From Bacteroidetes bacterium UBA1952 (GTDB lineage Bacteria > Bacteroidota > Bacteroidia > Chitinophagales > Chitinophagaceae): 17,404 bases of DNA. The translations under genes were made by a program, and so were the position numbers. Of this stretch, positions 7,701 to 13,919 are shown piece by piece; within the stretch, counting starts at the first letter, position 1; the number at the start of each line of letters is the position of its first letter. The stretch lies in assembly GCA_002336725.1 (NCBI GenBank), contig DDEO01000158.1, positions 1 to 17,404 on the forward strand. The letters are read 5' to 3'. Below the pieces are notes generated by a model. The model was given only the letters and a program-made list of their open reading frames with translations. It was not told the origin of the DNA and searched no databases.

Positions 7701-8974
7701 ACATCTAATGCGGGATTACTTTGTACGTCTATAACATAGTTTCCACTATTACCGCTACCCGTCCAAGAATGACTGCCTGAACTGGTAGAAAGAGCATAAC
7801 TCCCACCAAAGTCGTCTCCACCTACAGGGTCGTAATCCCAAACTTCTACGGTGTATGGTGGATTGAGTAGGTAAACGTTTAAGTTATTGAACACAACAGG
7901 TGGGAAGGTGTTGTTCAGGTAGTAGTTCCGGCCATTATAAACAACATTATTAGAGCCATCTTTTACCTTAATGTAAAGGTCCGGCATTTCATCAGTGAAG
8001 GCGGTGTACCACCAGTTTTGGGCAACAGCAACAATTGAAAATGAGTTGAGGCGAGGCTTAGTGGCCCAAGTAGTAGAGCTGGCCACAAAATCGGTCGCGC
8101 CTATAAGACCTCCTGTCGGTGAAGCTGTTGCATTGGTCGCATCATACGTCTCAATTTTCCGCCCGCTTTCCCTTAAGCGGTAAGCGCCGCTTGCGTAGTT
8201 GTCGCAGGTAATATTTTGCGCCCCGCTATAAAGCGTCTGCGCACTTCCGGGCACGTCTGCATGAGCTATCAGGCTTATTTTATTCAACACCTTTCCTGTT
8301 TGCGCGTCCACATAAACATAACACATCTCCAGTGGCTTCCAGGAGTCAATCCGAACTTTGTGAGCGAGCCTAACGTGCGTGGTTTTACCGTTTGGAATCG
8401 TAGCAATGACCGTCTCCACAGGATAGTCATTTATCAGGTCGGTTACCTTCAGATATTGCTTCGCAATCGTTTTCGCCTGCTTGCCTGATACCACGACTTG
8501 CGTTTCCAACGCTTTAAAGTCAGCTATGTTGCCGTTTATGCTTGTTGGCTTGCCGGCTTTTGAATGCAGCATCACTAATTTGCCATCCACAACGAAGCCT
8601 TTATATAATTGCCGGAAATTGGTATGAGCAAAACCAAGTTCATCCGTCCTGTCGGAGACTTGCTGAAAACTATAAGATGCGTTTAATCCGAGCCAGGAAT
8701 TCAGGTTTTTCACAACCGCTTCCTTGCTTAAATTCTGCTTCGCAATGTCTGCTGAGAAGGATCCATTTACGATTTCAATTTCCGGTTTAGCCTGAATGCG
8801 GGCTGTGTTACCAGAGCGACCGGGCGTTAACACTTCCGCTTTTTGCTGCGCTGTTTTGCTTTTAAACGGATTGGTAAAACCGGGAACAGGCTGTTGTTTG
8901 CCCTGACCATAAGAAAGAGAAGCGCAGAGTAACGCTCCAGCTATACCCGCCAATTTTAGGAAATTTTTCGCCAT
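4760..8974 (-). CDS. Secreted M4 (thermolysin-like) metalloprotease with four CUB domains, PKD, Ig-like and T9SS sorting domains
   Basis: A 1404-residue secreted zinc endopeptidase. In order: signal peptide (about 1-23, ending SYG); fungalysin/thermolysin-type propeptide (about 60-240); start of the M4 catalytic domain (about 245-300); an inserted segment (about 305-421) with YTVEVWDYDPVGGDDFGG, resembling a C2-type fold; then the rest of the catalytic domain. Zinc site HEFTH gives His501, Glu502 and His505; the third ligand is Glu527 in NESFSD, with Asp531; the proton-donor histidine is His598 in HGGVHTN. Then four CUB-like repeats (about 694-806, 812-921, 928-1045, 1050-1160), each with TDGSG or SDGSG and N.NC.W motifs; a PKD domain (about 1167-1250, NWSFPGGNP); an Ig-like domain (about 1253-1316); and a T9SS type A C-terminal domain (about 1330-1404, VFPNPTDGSFTV to KGVYLMKF). 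It should be exported by T9SS and be extracellular or surface-anchored. It is visibly more A+T-rich than its neighbours and lacks TTCCGGAA. Confidence 0.95.
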   Translation of the reverse strand: MAKNFLKLAGIAGALLCASLSYGQGKQQPVPGFTNPFKSKTAQQKAEVLTPGRSGNTARIQAKPEIEIVNGSFSADIAKQNLSKEAVVKNLNSWLGLNASYSFQQVSDRTDELGFAHTNFRQLYKGFVVDGKLVMLHSKAGKPTSINGNIADFKALETQVVVSGKQAKTIAKQYLKVTDLINDYPVETVIATIPNGKTTHVRLAHKVRIDSWKPLEMCYVYVDAQTGKVLNKISLIAHADVPGSAQTLYSGAQNITCDNYASGAYRLRESGRKIETYDATNATASPTGGLIGATDFVASSTTWATKPRLNSFSIVAVAQNWWYTAFTDEMPDLYIKVKDGSNNVVYNGRNYYLNNTFPPVVFNNLNVYLLNPPYTVEVWDYDPVGGDDFGGSYALSTSSGSHSWTGSGNSGNYVIDVQSNPALDVHWGMEKTYDFYLSAFNRNSYDGNGSVIKQYINPPDMQGGSNGNNAYAKAAPYNYMAYGMGDGIEMNPVVGLDVEGHEFTHLVVDNNGNGGLTNQGESGALNESFSDIFGTCVEFYAKPSTANWTIGEDVMVSAGNMRSMSNPNAGGDGAQPDTYNGQYWANTSNLQADHGGVHTNSGVQNFWFYLLCQGGSGTNDLGNGYTVAGIGMTQARQIAYRNLVTYLTPGANYVDAYYGSLQAAQDLYGNPSAQYTAVRAAWYAVGLGNSPNSYCSGTTTLTAPSGTVTDGSGTANYNNNSNCKWVIAPAGATQISLTFTSFDTEPNYDTVFVYDGPDDTFPVLATWWGNTLPPVINTTAGIGAMCIKFKTDASQTAAGWSANYQAYGNAPTCGGGTILSTPTGSFTDGSGSGNYGNNQNCYWFISPPCASSVTLSFSQFNTEQNYDGIVVYDGWGNNPTQLAVYSGTNIPASVTSSTGKMLVVFLSDYATTMQGFTANYTSTGAAYCSGTTTLNTSDYGTITDGSGSNNYCNNQDCKWLIQPPQATSVTLNFTAFDLEAAASDGTIYDAVEVYDGATTSAALLGKYTGSNLPPAITSTGGSMLVRFVSDLEVNKQGFTATYTSTQNTYCAGTTTALTTPSGTFSDGSGANSYANNTNCSWRIQPANANSITLSFSAFNTEPNNDGVIVYNGVNNTAPIIGRFSGTSIPNTVTSTGGSMYVEFISNGSVRAQGWTANYSSTTLPSAPVANFGSTSTRLCEGTCINFTDSSTHSPTSWNWSFPGGNPSSSTAKNPANICYNTAGTYNVTLTSTNSGGSNTKTISNYIIVNPLPPTPTVTVSGSSLTSSSSTGNQWFFNGSPVPGGTSQTITAQQAGNYYVVVTNSNGCSSQSAPIAVTTTGIEGVFLPYNLKVFPNPTDGSFTVTSEFSAAVTLEILDLLGRQFLKTYNIRQGANQINASELGKGVYLMKFKMDAACYTERLILK

Positions 8975-9039
8975 ATAAAGTCTTGGTTTTTTAAAGTTTT
9001 TTTACCCGCTCAGCGCGGTTTTTGTGTAGGATTGCCCGG

Positions 9040-9067
9040 TAAAAATAGGTTGGTGTATATATCGCAA
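9040..9067 (-). promoter_or_regulatory. Candidate promoter of the M4 protease gene
   Basis: On the minus strand, TTG (9067-9065) is followed after 17 nt by TATTTTTA (9047-9040), one base off the Bacteroidota -7 consensus TAnnTTTG. It lies about 65 bp upstream of the ATG at 8974. The spacing is right, but the -7 box is imperfect. Confidence 0.35.
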
Positions 9068-9179
9068 CCAGATTTTTTCTTTTAGAATTTGCTTTGCAGT
9101 GGATAATCAAATTCCCTAAAAGGCAATCCGAGTGCTACAAGTATTTGACTACCAACCATTATTGCAGGCTTCTATCCCC

Positions 9180-9407
9180 TTCTTCCTCGCAGCCGCGCAG
9201 GGCAACACCCTTTCCGGAAATCTGACCGATGCCATGCTGGTTAATCTCGCGATGGGTTCCGGCTTCAACCCCGCGCCAATCGGCGGTTCGCCCGCGCTCA
9301 CGGGTGCGGCCTTCAACTCCGGCAAGTTGAAAAATATGCAGGCCGTCAGCTATCGCGGTGCCCTGAATGCCGGCGACACCTGGCATCTGGGATGGACGAA
9401 GTGGTAA
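9180..9407 (+). pseudogene. Truncated 3' copy of the beta-helix lipoprotein gene
   Basis: Encodes 75 residues equivalent to the last 75 of the beta-helix lipoprotein (68 identical by my count), ending at the same GWTKW and its own stop codon. All upstream parts are missing: signal peptide, lipobox and helix body. The frame opens at an ATG at 9132, but the 16 residues before the homologous part (MLQVFDYQPLLQASIP) have no counterpart in the full-length protein, and no signal peptide is present, so expression as a functional protein is unlikely. The first 147 bp are almost identical to 4444-4590, while the last 81 bp are diverged. It is read toward cca, which converges on it, and it lies upstream of the protease. 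Confidence 0.85.
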
Positions 9408-9431
9408 CTCTTTTATAGAACGCGCCTTTTA

Positions 9432-9517
9432 GAACGCGGACGAGGCAGATTCAAGCGGATATGCAAGGATGAAAAATCCGTTCAAATCCGTAACAATCCG
9501 TTTCATCCGCGTTCCAT
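9432..9517. repeat. Imperfect inverted repeat downstream of cca (AATCCGT-type dispersed repeat)
   Basis: GAACGCGGA (9432-9440) is the exact reverse complement of TCCGCGTTC (9506-9514), and much of the DNA between is partly self-complementary. The right arm (9474-9517) has roughly 10-bp units ending in ATCCGT. It matches the reverse complement of 10938-10981 at 35 of 44 positions. It lies immediately beyond the cca stop codon, between converging reading frames, so it could also act as a 3'-end structure. I recall similar repeats from Bacteroidota intergenic regions. Confidence 0.7.
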
Positions 9518-9518
9518 T

Positions 9519-10955
9519 TTAAACGCTCTTCTGCTCTTCCACTATCCCCCGCACATACGCTTCTGCCGCCTCGCGCGTGTTGGCAATCACGCCGTCGAGA
9601 ATGGCATCGCGCACGGCCTGCTTGAGTGTGCCTACTTCGCGGCCCGGCGACAACCCGAAAAGCTGCATAATATCGTCGCCGCTCAGCGGCGGCTGCCAGG
9701 CGCGCATCGTGTCTTTTGCTTCCACCTCCACGAGGCGCTCTTTCACCAGCGCAAAGTTTTGCAGGTAGCGGCGCACCTTCGCCTCGTTTTTGGAAGTAAT
9801 ATCGCTCTCGCACAGCATCATTAAATCCTCTAAATCTTCGCCCGCGTCCACCAGCAGGCGGCGCATCGCCGAGTCGGTAATGTCTTCTTTGGAAAGCGAA
9901 ATGGGTCGCAGGTGAAGCCCTACCAGCTTGGCCACGTATTTCATCGGCTCGCCGAGCGGCAGTTTCAGCGCCTTAAAAATCTTCGGTACCATACGCTCGC
10001 CCACCGCGTCGTGGCCGTGAAACGTCCAACCCTTGCCGGGTTCAAATTTCTTGGTAGCCGGCTTGGCAATATCGTGCAGGATGGCGGCCCAGCGCAGCCA
10101 CAGATTTCCGGAACGCGCCGCCACATTGTCCAGCACCTGCAGGGTGTGGTAGAAATTGTCTTTATGGCCCTTGCCTTCCACCATTTCCACGCCGGCGAGC
10201 GCCGGCAGTTGCGGAAAAAACTGCTCCAGCAGTCCGGTGTCGTAGAGATGGATAAAACCGACGGACGGGCGGGGCGAAAGAATGATTTTATTCAGCTCGT
10301 CGGTGATGCGCTCCTGCGATACGATTTTAAGTCGCGGCGCGGTGCGCTTCATGGCGGCGCGGGTTTCCGGGTCAATATCAAAATCCAGTTGGGCGGCAAA
10401 ACGGGCGGCGCGCATGGCCCGCAGCGGGTCGTCGGAGAAAGTAGTGTCCGGGTCGAGTGGGGTGCGGATGATGCCGTTTTTCAGGTCTTCCAATCCGCCA
10501 AAAGGGTCGAAAACGTGTAGCGGTGCGTCTTTGCCGAGCGGGATGGACAGCGCGTTGATGGTGAAGTCACGGCGGGCTTCGTCTTCCTCAAAACTGCCGT
10601 TTTCTATATCCGGTTTCCGGCTTTCGCCGCGATAACTTTCTTTGCGTGCGCCTACAAACTCCACCTCAAAACCATTGGGCAGCCGGATTTGCGCCGTGCC
10701 GAAAGCCTTGAAAAAAGCCACCTTCGGGCGCGGCGTAAACGCTTTGGAGACCTCGTGGGCCAGCAGGATGCCGTCGCCTTCGCACACGATGTCAGCGTCT
10801 TTATTGGGGCGGTCGAGCAGCTTGTCGCGCACATAGCCGCCCACCACGCGGGCCTTCACGCCAATAGCATCGGCAGCACGGCCAATGGTGTGGAGCAGGT
10901 TGGTTTCTTCTTTGTTGAAAAAGGCAGCTTCTTGTGGATGGAACGCGGAGGACAC
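9519..10955 (-). CDS. cca: CCA tRNA nucleotidyltransferase / poly(A) polymerase family protein with HD domain
   Basis: A 478-residue class II nucleotidyltransferase that would add or repair the 3'-CCA end of tRNA in the cytoplasm. The head domain shows RVVGGYVRD (Gly39, Gly40, Arg43, Asp44) and the metal-binding pair in KDADIV (Asp53, Asp55). It then shows EARRDFTINAL (about 126-136), DPLRAMRAARF (about 176-186) and ERITDELNKI (about 215-224). An HD-type domain follows (His270 in YHTLQVLD; LHDIAKP with His294-Asp295; HGHDAVGE). Order and length fit bacterial HD-containing CCA enzymes; a pure poly(A) polymerase is less likely. The start is uncertain. There is no in-frame ATG before the conserved GGYVRD region. 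The best start is a GTG at 10955, which lies inside a dispersed repeat. The stop codon is two bases from another copy of that repeat. Confidence 0.92.
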   Translation of the reverse strand: MSSAFHPQEAAFFNKEETNLLHTIGRAADAIGVKARVVGGYVRDKLLDRPNKDADIVCEGDGILLAHEVSKAFTPRPKVAFFKAFGTAQIRLPNGFEVEFVGARKESYRGESRKPDIENGSFEEDEARRDFTINALSIPLGKDAPLHVFDPFGGLEDLKNGIIRTPLDPDTTFSDDPLRAMRAARFAAQLDFDIDPETRAAMKRTAPRLKIVSQERITDELNKIILSPRPSVGFIHLYDTGLLEQFFPQLPALAGVEMVEGKGHKDNFYHTLQVLDNVAARSGNLWLRWAAILHDIAKPATKKFEPGKGWTFHGHDAVGERMVPKIFKALKLPLGEPMKYVAKLVGLHLRPISLSKEDITDSAMRRLLVDAGEDLEDLMMLCESDITSKNEAKVRRYLQNFALVKERLVEVEAKDTMRAWQPPLSGDDIMQLFGLSPGREVGTLKQAVRDAILDGVIANTREAAEAYVRGIVEEQKSV

Positions 10956-10981
10956 GGATACAGACGGATTTACACGAATTT
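10938..10981 (-). repeat. Second copy of the AATCCGT-type repeat, covering the cca start
   Basis: Its reverse complement matches 9474-9517 at 35 of 44 bases without gaps. The two copies are in opposite orientation and bracket cca. The proposed GTG start codon of cca (10955-10953) lies within this copy, so the first few residues (MSSAFHP) are encoded by repeat sequence. Confidence 0.7.
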
Positions 10982-11069
10982 AGAAGGCGCGAATTTCCGC
11001 TTTTTCAGGAGCCTACACCAAAAGATTCGTTTTTGAGAACGACAAGCAGCGCCGGGAAACTCCGTTCGC

Positions 11070-11906
11070 TCACAGGTCTCTGACCTGCTCCGCCGTCAGT
11101 CCGGTTGCCTGAACAATGAAATCAATCGTAGCGCCCATCGCCTTCAACTGTCGCGCCACGCGGAGCGTACCTTCCAGTGTCCCGTCTGCAAAAGCGGTAT
11201 CAAGGGAGTTTTTAAGGTCGCGATATACTTTGAGGCTTTGCTCGTACTTGCTTCTTTCTGCGGGGCCTAACTTGGCAAGTTCGGCGGTTTCAAAAGCCTG
11301 CTCCAAAACATCGTCTTTGAACAAAAGAGGCATGGTCTGAAAATCCTGAAGGTTTTTAATAAAATACAGCCACTGGTCTAACCGGCCTTCCAGCTCGTTT
11401 TCCTGTTTGGTAAAGTTCGGCATTTCCAGATACAGATAAGTGAGTTTGTCGTAAAACACTTTTCCGTTTTGATTTTTCAGCTTTATGGTGTGCAGAAATT
11501 CACTGCGTTCCGGCTCAGCTTCATAATCATCAAAAGTGAAATCCAGAATGCTGATGCAGTAAACGGCTTTCAGCGCATAGTTCCAATCACCTTTGCCGGC
11601 CTGCTCCCGAATGGGAAAAGTAGAGTAATAGATGGTGCGCTCTTTAAAATAATTCTGCCTTGCTTTCTGCAATTCCACGATGAATTTCTCGCCCCGCTCG
11701 TTCTCGCAGTAAATATCGTAGATGGCTTTGCGGTCTGAATCCGTGAGGCCCAGTTGTTCGGTATTCTTAAACCACAGGTCTGTGATTTTGCTTTGCTCCG
11801 GCAGCAGGGCATTCAAAAAATCTATCAGCAAAGGCTTGCTCGCTTCTTCGCCAAAAATTTTCTTGAAGCCAAAATCGGTGTAAGGATTGATGTAGCGCGG
11901 CTGCAT
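11070..11906 (-). CDS. Rpn-type PD-(D/E)XK nuclease family protein
   Basis: A 278-residue protein of the PD-(D/E)XK group related to the Rpn (recombination-promoting nuclease, formerly YhgA-like transposase) family; DNA cleavage is inferred from the family. Visible: the N-terminal DFGFKKIFG motif (residues 11-19), Asp64 in IYDIYC, and FIVELQ with the Glu78-x-Gln80 catalytic pair. RTIYYSTFPIREQ and KGDWNYALKAVYCISIL follow, and the usual C-terminal tail (LEGTLRVARQLKAMGATID, TGLTAEQVRDL). I chose the ATG at 11906, where family similarity begins (MQPRYINPYTDFGFKK). The longer frame to 12050 would run into the neighbouring gene. A consensus -7 box (TATATTTG) lies directly upstream, so it is probably transcribed alone. 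The gene is A+T-rich compared with cca and has no TTCCGGAA, suggesting mobility. Confidence 0.88.
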   Translation of the reverse strand: MQPRYINPYTDFGFKKIFGEEASKPLLIDFLNALLPEQSKITDLWFKNTEQLGLTDSDRKAIYDIYCENERGEKFIVELQKARQNYFKERTIYYSTFPIREQAGKGDWNYALKAVYCISILDFTFDDYEAEPERSEFLHTIKLKNQNGKVFYDKLTYLYLEMPNFTKQENELEGRLDQWLYFIKNLQDFQTMPLLFKDDVLEQAFETAELAKLGPAERSKYEQSLKVYRDLKNSLDTAFADGTLEGTLRVARQLKAMGATIDFIVQATGLTAEQVRDL

Positions 11907-11918
11907 TCTTTTTTCTTT

Positions 11919-11961
11919 CAAATATACAACCGGCATTGCCGTGCCGCACGACCGACGGCAA
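11919..11961 (-). promoter_or_regulatory. Promoter of the Rpn gene with overlapping inverted repeat
   Basis: On the minus strand, TATATTTG (11926-11919) matches TAnnTTTG exactly and lies 12 bp before the ATG at 11906. TTGCCGT (11936-11942) and ACGGCAA (11955-11961) form a 7-bp inverted repeat around a 12-nt spacer, covering where the -33 element should be. No good -33 TTTG is found at standard spacing. This could be an operator, or the loop of a transcript terminator for the upstream glycosyltransferase gene, though no T-run follows. Confidence 0.45.
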
Positions 11962-11983
11962 ACCTTCGCGTGATAGGGACCCG

Positions 11984-12967
11984 TTAGCGCAGTGCTATCT
12001 TTTGCTGCATCGCCAAAAGGATGCGCCCCACATCCAGCCGCTCCAGGCATTGTGGTGTCTCAAACCGCACGCATATATTTTGGGTGCAAGGCTCGCAGGA
12101 GAGTTCCCCAAGCCGAAGTGTGGTAACGAAATCCTTGTTATAGGGCGCGGTATTGGCTTCGTTTCCGGCACCAAACAACACCACCGTTTGCGTACCCAAA
12201 GCATTGCTCAGATGCGCCGGGCCGGAGTCGGTCGTGAGCGTCAGTTGGGCCGAGGCCAGCACCTGCGCCAGTTCTTTCAGGGATGTTTTTCCGGCAAGGG
12301 TTTCAACCCTGTTTTTCGCTTTCAGGGCGCAAACCACGGTATCTGCAAATTCTTTTTCGGCGGGGGAGCCGATGAGGATAATCTTTTGGTCGAACGTGTG
12401 CTGAACGGCAGTGATAATTTCAACCGCTTTGGTGTGAGTGAGCCGCCGCGACTGCGCCTCGGAATTGATATTGACAACGATATAATCTTCCTTCGCAAAT
12501 GAATGGTGGAGGCTCACGCGCAATGGTCGGCCTGTTTTTCCGGAAAATAATTCCGGAAGCTGCGCATATTCTTCTGCCCGATGCCGGTTTTGGGGCTTCG
12601 CAAAAGACCGGGTGAGCAAGAGATTGCGGGCCTCTCCTTTATATCCGATACGTTGCCGGGCACCGGTGCCATAACCCATCAGCGCCGCCGAAAAAGAATT
12701 GGGGAAGGAAATAAAAAGGTCGAACGGGGCTGCCTGCGCCGCTATTTTTCTCCCAAACTGCCACAAACCCTTCGGGCCTTTGTAGTCGGCTTTGTTGAAG
12801 ATAAATTGCTCCTGTAACGGTGGAAAAAAGGGAAGCAAATCCTGAAGGCCCTGTTTGGCAATCACACTCACCTGCGCTCCGGGAAATAAAAAGGGCAGTT
12901 CTTTCAGCGCACCAACCGCCATCACCATATCGCCCAGCCAGTTGGGCAGCCTTACCAGTATTCTCAT
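11984..12967 (-). CDS. Glycosyltransferase family 9 protein, LPS heptosyltransferase-like
   Basis: A 327-residue cytoplasmic or membrane-associated transferase that would move an ADP-activated heptose (or similar sugar) onto the growing LPS core. The N-terminal VRLPNWLGDMVMAVGALKEL is the classic family start, and Asp13 matches the catalytic Asp13 of E. coli WaaC. The C-terminal half carries the nucleotide-binding TTDSGPAHLSNALGT (about 245-258) and VVLFGAGNE. The conserved cysteine cluster CEPC....C......C is at about 291-307. The length is slightly short but complete. Sequence style is closest to WaaF-type proteins; WaaC- or WaaQ-like specificity cannot be excluded, so no symbol is given. 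The ATG at 12967 is just downstream of a near-ideal promoter. The Rpn gene follows on the same strand after 77 bp but has its own -7 box. Confidence 0.92.
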   Translation of the reverse strand: MRILVRLPNWLGDMVMAVGALKELPFLFPGAQVSVIAKQGLQDLLPFFPPLQEQFIFNKADYKGPKGLWQFGRKIAAQAAPFDLFISFPNSFSAALMGYGTGARQRIGYKGEARNLLLTRSFAKPQNRHRAEEYAQLPELFSGKTGRPLRVSLHHSFAKEDYIVVNINSEAQSRRLTHTKAVEIITAVQHTFDQKIILIGSPAEKEFADTVVCALKAKNRVETLAGKTSLKELAQVLASAQLTLTTDSGPAHLSNALGTQTVVLFGAGNEANTAPYNKDFVTTLRLGELSCEPCTQNICVRFETPQCLERLDVGRILLAMQQKIALR

Positions 12968-12987
12968 GCAGCAAAATCTTGTGCAGA

Positions 12988-13017
12988 CAAAAATAAAGGC
13001 TGCACGGCTGACGCAAA
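12988..13017 (-). promoter_or_regulatory. Bacteroidota-type promoter of the glycosyltransferase gene
   Basis: On the minus strand, TTTG (13017-13014) is followed after 18 nt by TATTTTTG (12995-12988), an exact match to TAnnTTTG. Transcription would start near 12982, about 15 nt before the ATG at 12967. This is the clearest promoter in the window. Confidence 0.65.
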
Positions 13018-13292
13018 TGGAATGCGTGTTTCTGTGGTTTGTACCTCACCGGCATCCGCATCCCCAAAACAACCCTGCGCCAGCTAGTTAAACTCTTTAA
13101 GGTTCTGCCGGTCTCACACCTGCTTTTCCTTCAGGCAATAGAATGTCGGCAAGCTGTCTTTTTTCCGGAAAACCAGTCTGGACAGATTCAGAAACGACAA
13201 GACCCATCGAAGACAATAGAAATACTGTTAAAAACCCTCCCACAGGCCAACTTTTTTAACGAAAAATCTGTCTCCTATTATCTGTGGAAAAC
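13018..13292. other. Intergenic region without recognised gene
   Basis: Lies between the divergent glycosyltransferase and first DUF1573 genes. The plus-strand frame is open from 13039 into the DUF1573 gene, but its first 101 residues have no recognisable domain and would put the signal peptide in the middle of the protein. One TTCCGGAA is at 13163-13170. I see no RNA gene, terminator or long repeat. Confidence 0.6.
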
Positions 13293-13300
13293 TAAATTTG
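13293..13300 (+). promoter_or_regulatory. Candidate -7 element for the DUF1573 pair
   Basis: TAAATTTG matches the TAnnTTTG consensus exactly and would give a leader of about 35 nt before the ATG at 13342. The -33 element is weak: TCTG at 13267-13270, one base from TTTG, at 22-nt spacing. Confidence 0.5.
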
Positions 13301-13341
13301 TAAAGAAAAAAATCAACCCTCTTTTCACCAGAGTAACCCAA

Positions 13342-13842
13342 ATGAAAAAGTACGCATTCGCCCTCGGTCTGATGACCCTCGCAATCGCTCCGGCGTTTGC
13401 CCAAAATGGCAAGAAGGCCGCTCAAAACCTGCCTGCGGTAGCTACGCAAACGACCGTAGCACCCGTTACCTCGGCCACGAAGTTGACACCGGAAAACCTG
13501 GCGTTCAAAGAAGACGTGCACGACTTTGGCAATGTACAAGAAGGCGGCAACGCCGATTTCGACTTCGTATTCACCAACACCGGCAAAGAGCCAATTATCA
13601 TCGAGCGCGCCCAGCCTGCCTGTGGCTGCACGGCTTCCGAGTGGACTAAAGAGCCGATCCTGCCCGGCAAAAGTGGCTTTGTACGCGCTTCTTATCACAC
13701 GCAGGGTCGCCCCGGGCCGTTCACCAAAACCGTAACCGTGCTGAGCAACGCCGGTGCCAAAGTGCTGACCTTCCGGGGGGAAGTGGAAAAAGTTCCCGGC
13801 ACCTCTGTTCCCGAGCAGCAATCTATCATCAAAACCAATTAA
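13342..13842 (+). CDS. Secreted DUF1573 domain protein, first of tandem pair
   Basis: A 166-residue exported protein. The ATG at 13342 gives a clean Sec signal peptide (1-20, ending APAFA before Gln21); the upstream extension of the open frame is rejected for that reason. A low-complexity Ala/Thr/Val linker (about 25-50) precedes one DUF1573 domain (about 55-145), with HDFGNVQEG, FTNTGKEPIIIERA and the diagnostic ACGCTASEW, then LPGKSG. DUF1573 domains have an Ig-like, ASPM/SPD-2/Hydin-type beta fold and are abundant in Bacteroidota; their role is not established, and cell-surface or periplasmic binding is likely. The C-terminus has a short polar tail (VPGTSVPEQQSIIKTN). Its paralogue follows 77 bp downstream on the same strand, so the two are probably co-transcribed. 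Confidence 0.9.
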   Translation: MKKYAFALGLMTLAIAPAFAQNGKKAAQNLPAVATQTTVAPVTSATKLTPENLAFKEDVHDFGNVQEGGNADFDFVFTNTGKEPIIIERAQPACGCTASEWTKEPILPGKSGFVRASYHTQGRPGPFTKTVTVLSNAGAKVLTFRGEVEKVPGTSVPEQQSIIKTN

Positions 13843-13843
13843 A

Positions 13844-13862
13844 CCTTTGGCAGACCCAAAGG
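13844..13862 (+). other. Hairpin between the two DUF1573 genes
   Basis: CCTTTGG (13844-13850) and CCAAAGG (13856-13862) form a perfect 7-bp stem with a CAGAC loop, starting two bases after the stop codon of the first gene. No T-run follows, so it is more likely an RNA stability or processing element, or a weak attenuator, than a terminator. Confidence 0.45.
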
Positions 13863-13919
13863 GTCTATGCTCCCGCTAACGCCATTTTTCTCCTCTGAAC
13901 ATTTCCTCCAAACAATCCC

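Noticed and set aside
9004..9019. Terminator or riboswitch in the protease leader
   Set aside because: Only a 4-bp stem (CCGC/GCGG) can be formed, with no conserved aptamer features.
9132..9407. Independent 91-residue gene
   Set aside because: 75 of its 91 residues are a tail fragment of the beta-helix lipoprotein, and the first 16 have no counterpart there and form no signal peptide.
11907..12050. N-terminal extension of the Rpn gene to an ATG at 12050
   Set aside because: The extra residues have no family similarity, overlap the end of the glycosyltransferase gene and would include the exact -7 box.
13039..13341. N-terminal extension of the first DUF1573 gene
   Set aside because: It would place the signal peptide 101 residues inside the protein. 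The -7 box at 13293 lies within it and fits the ATG at 13342.
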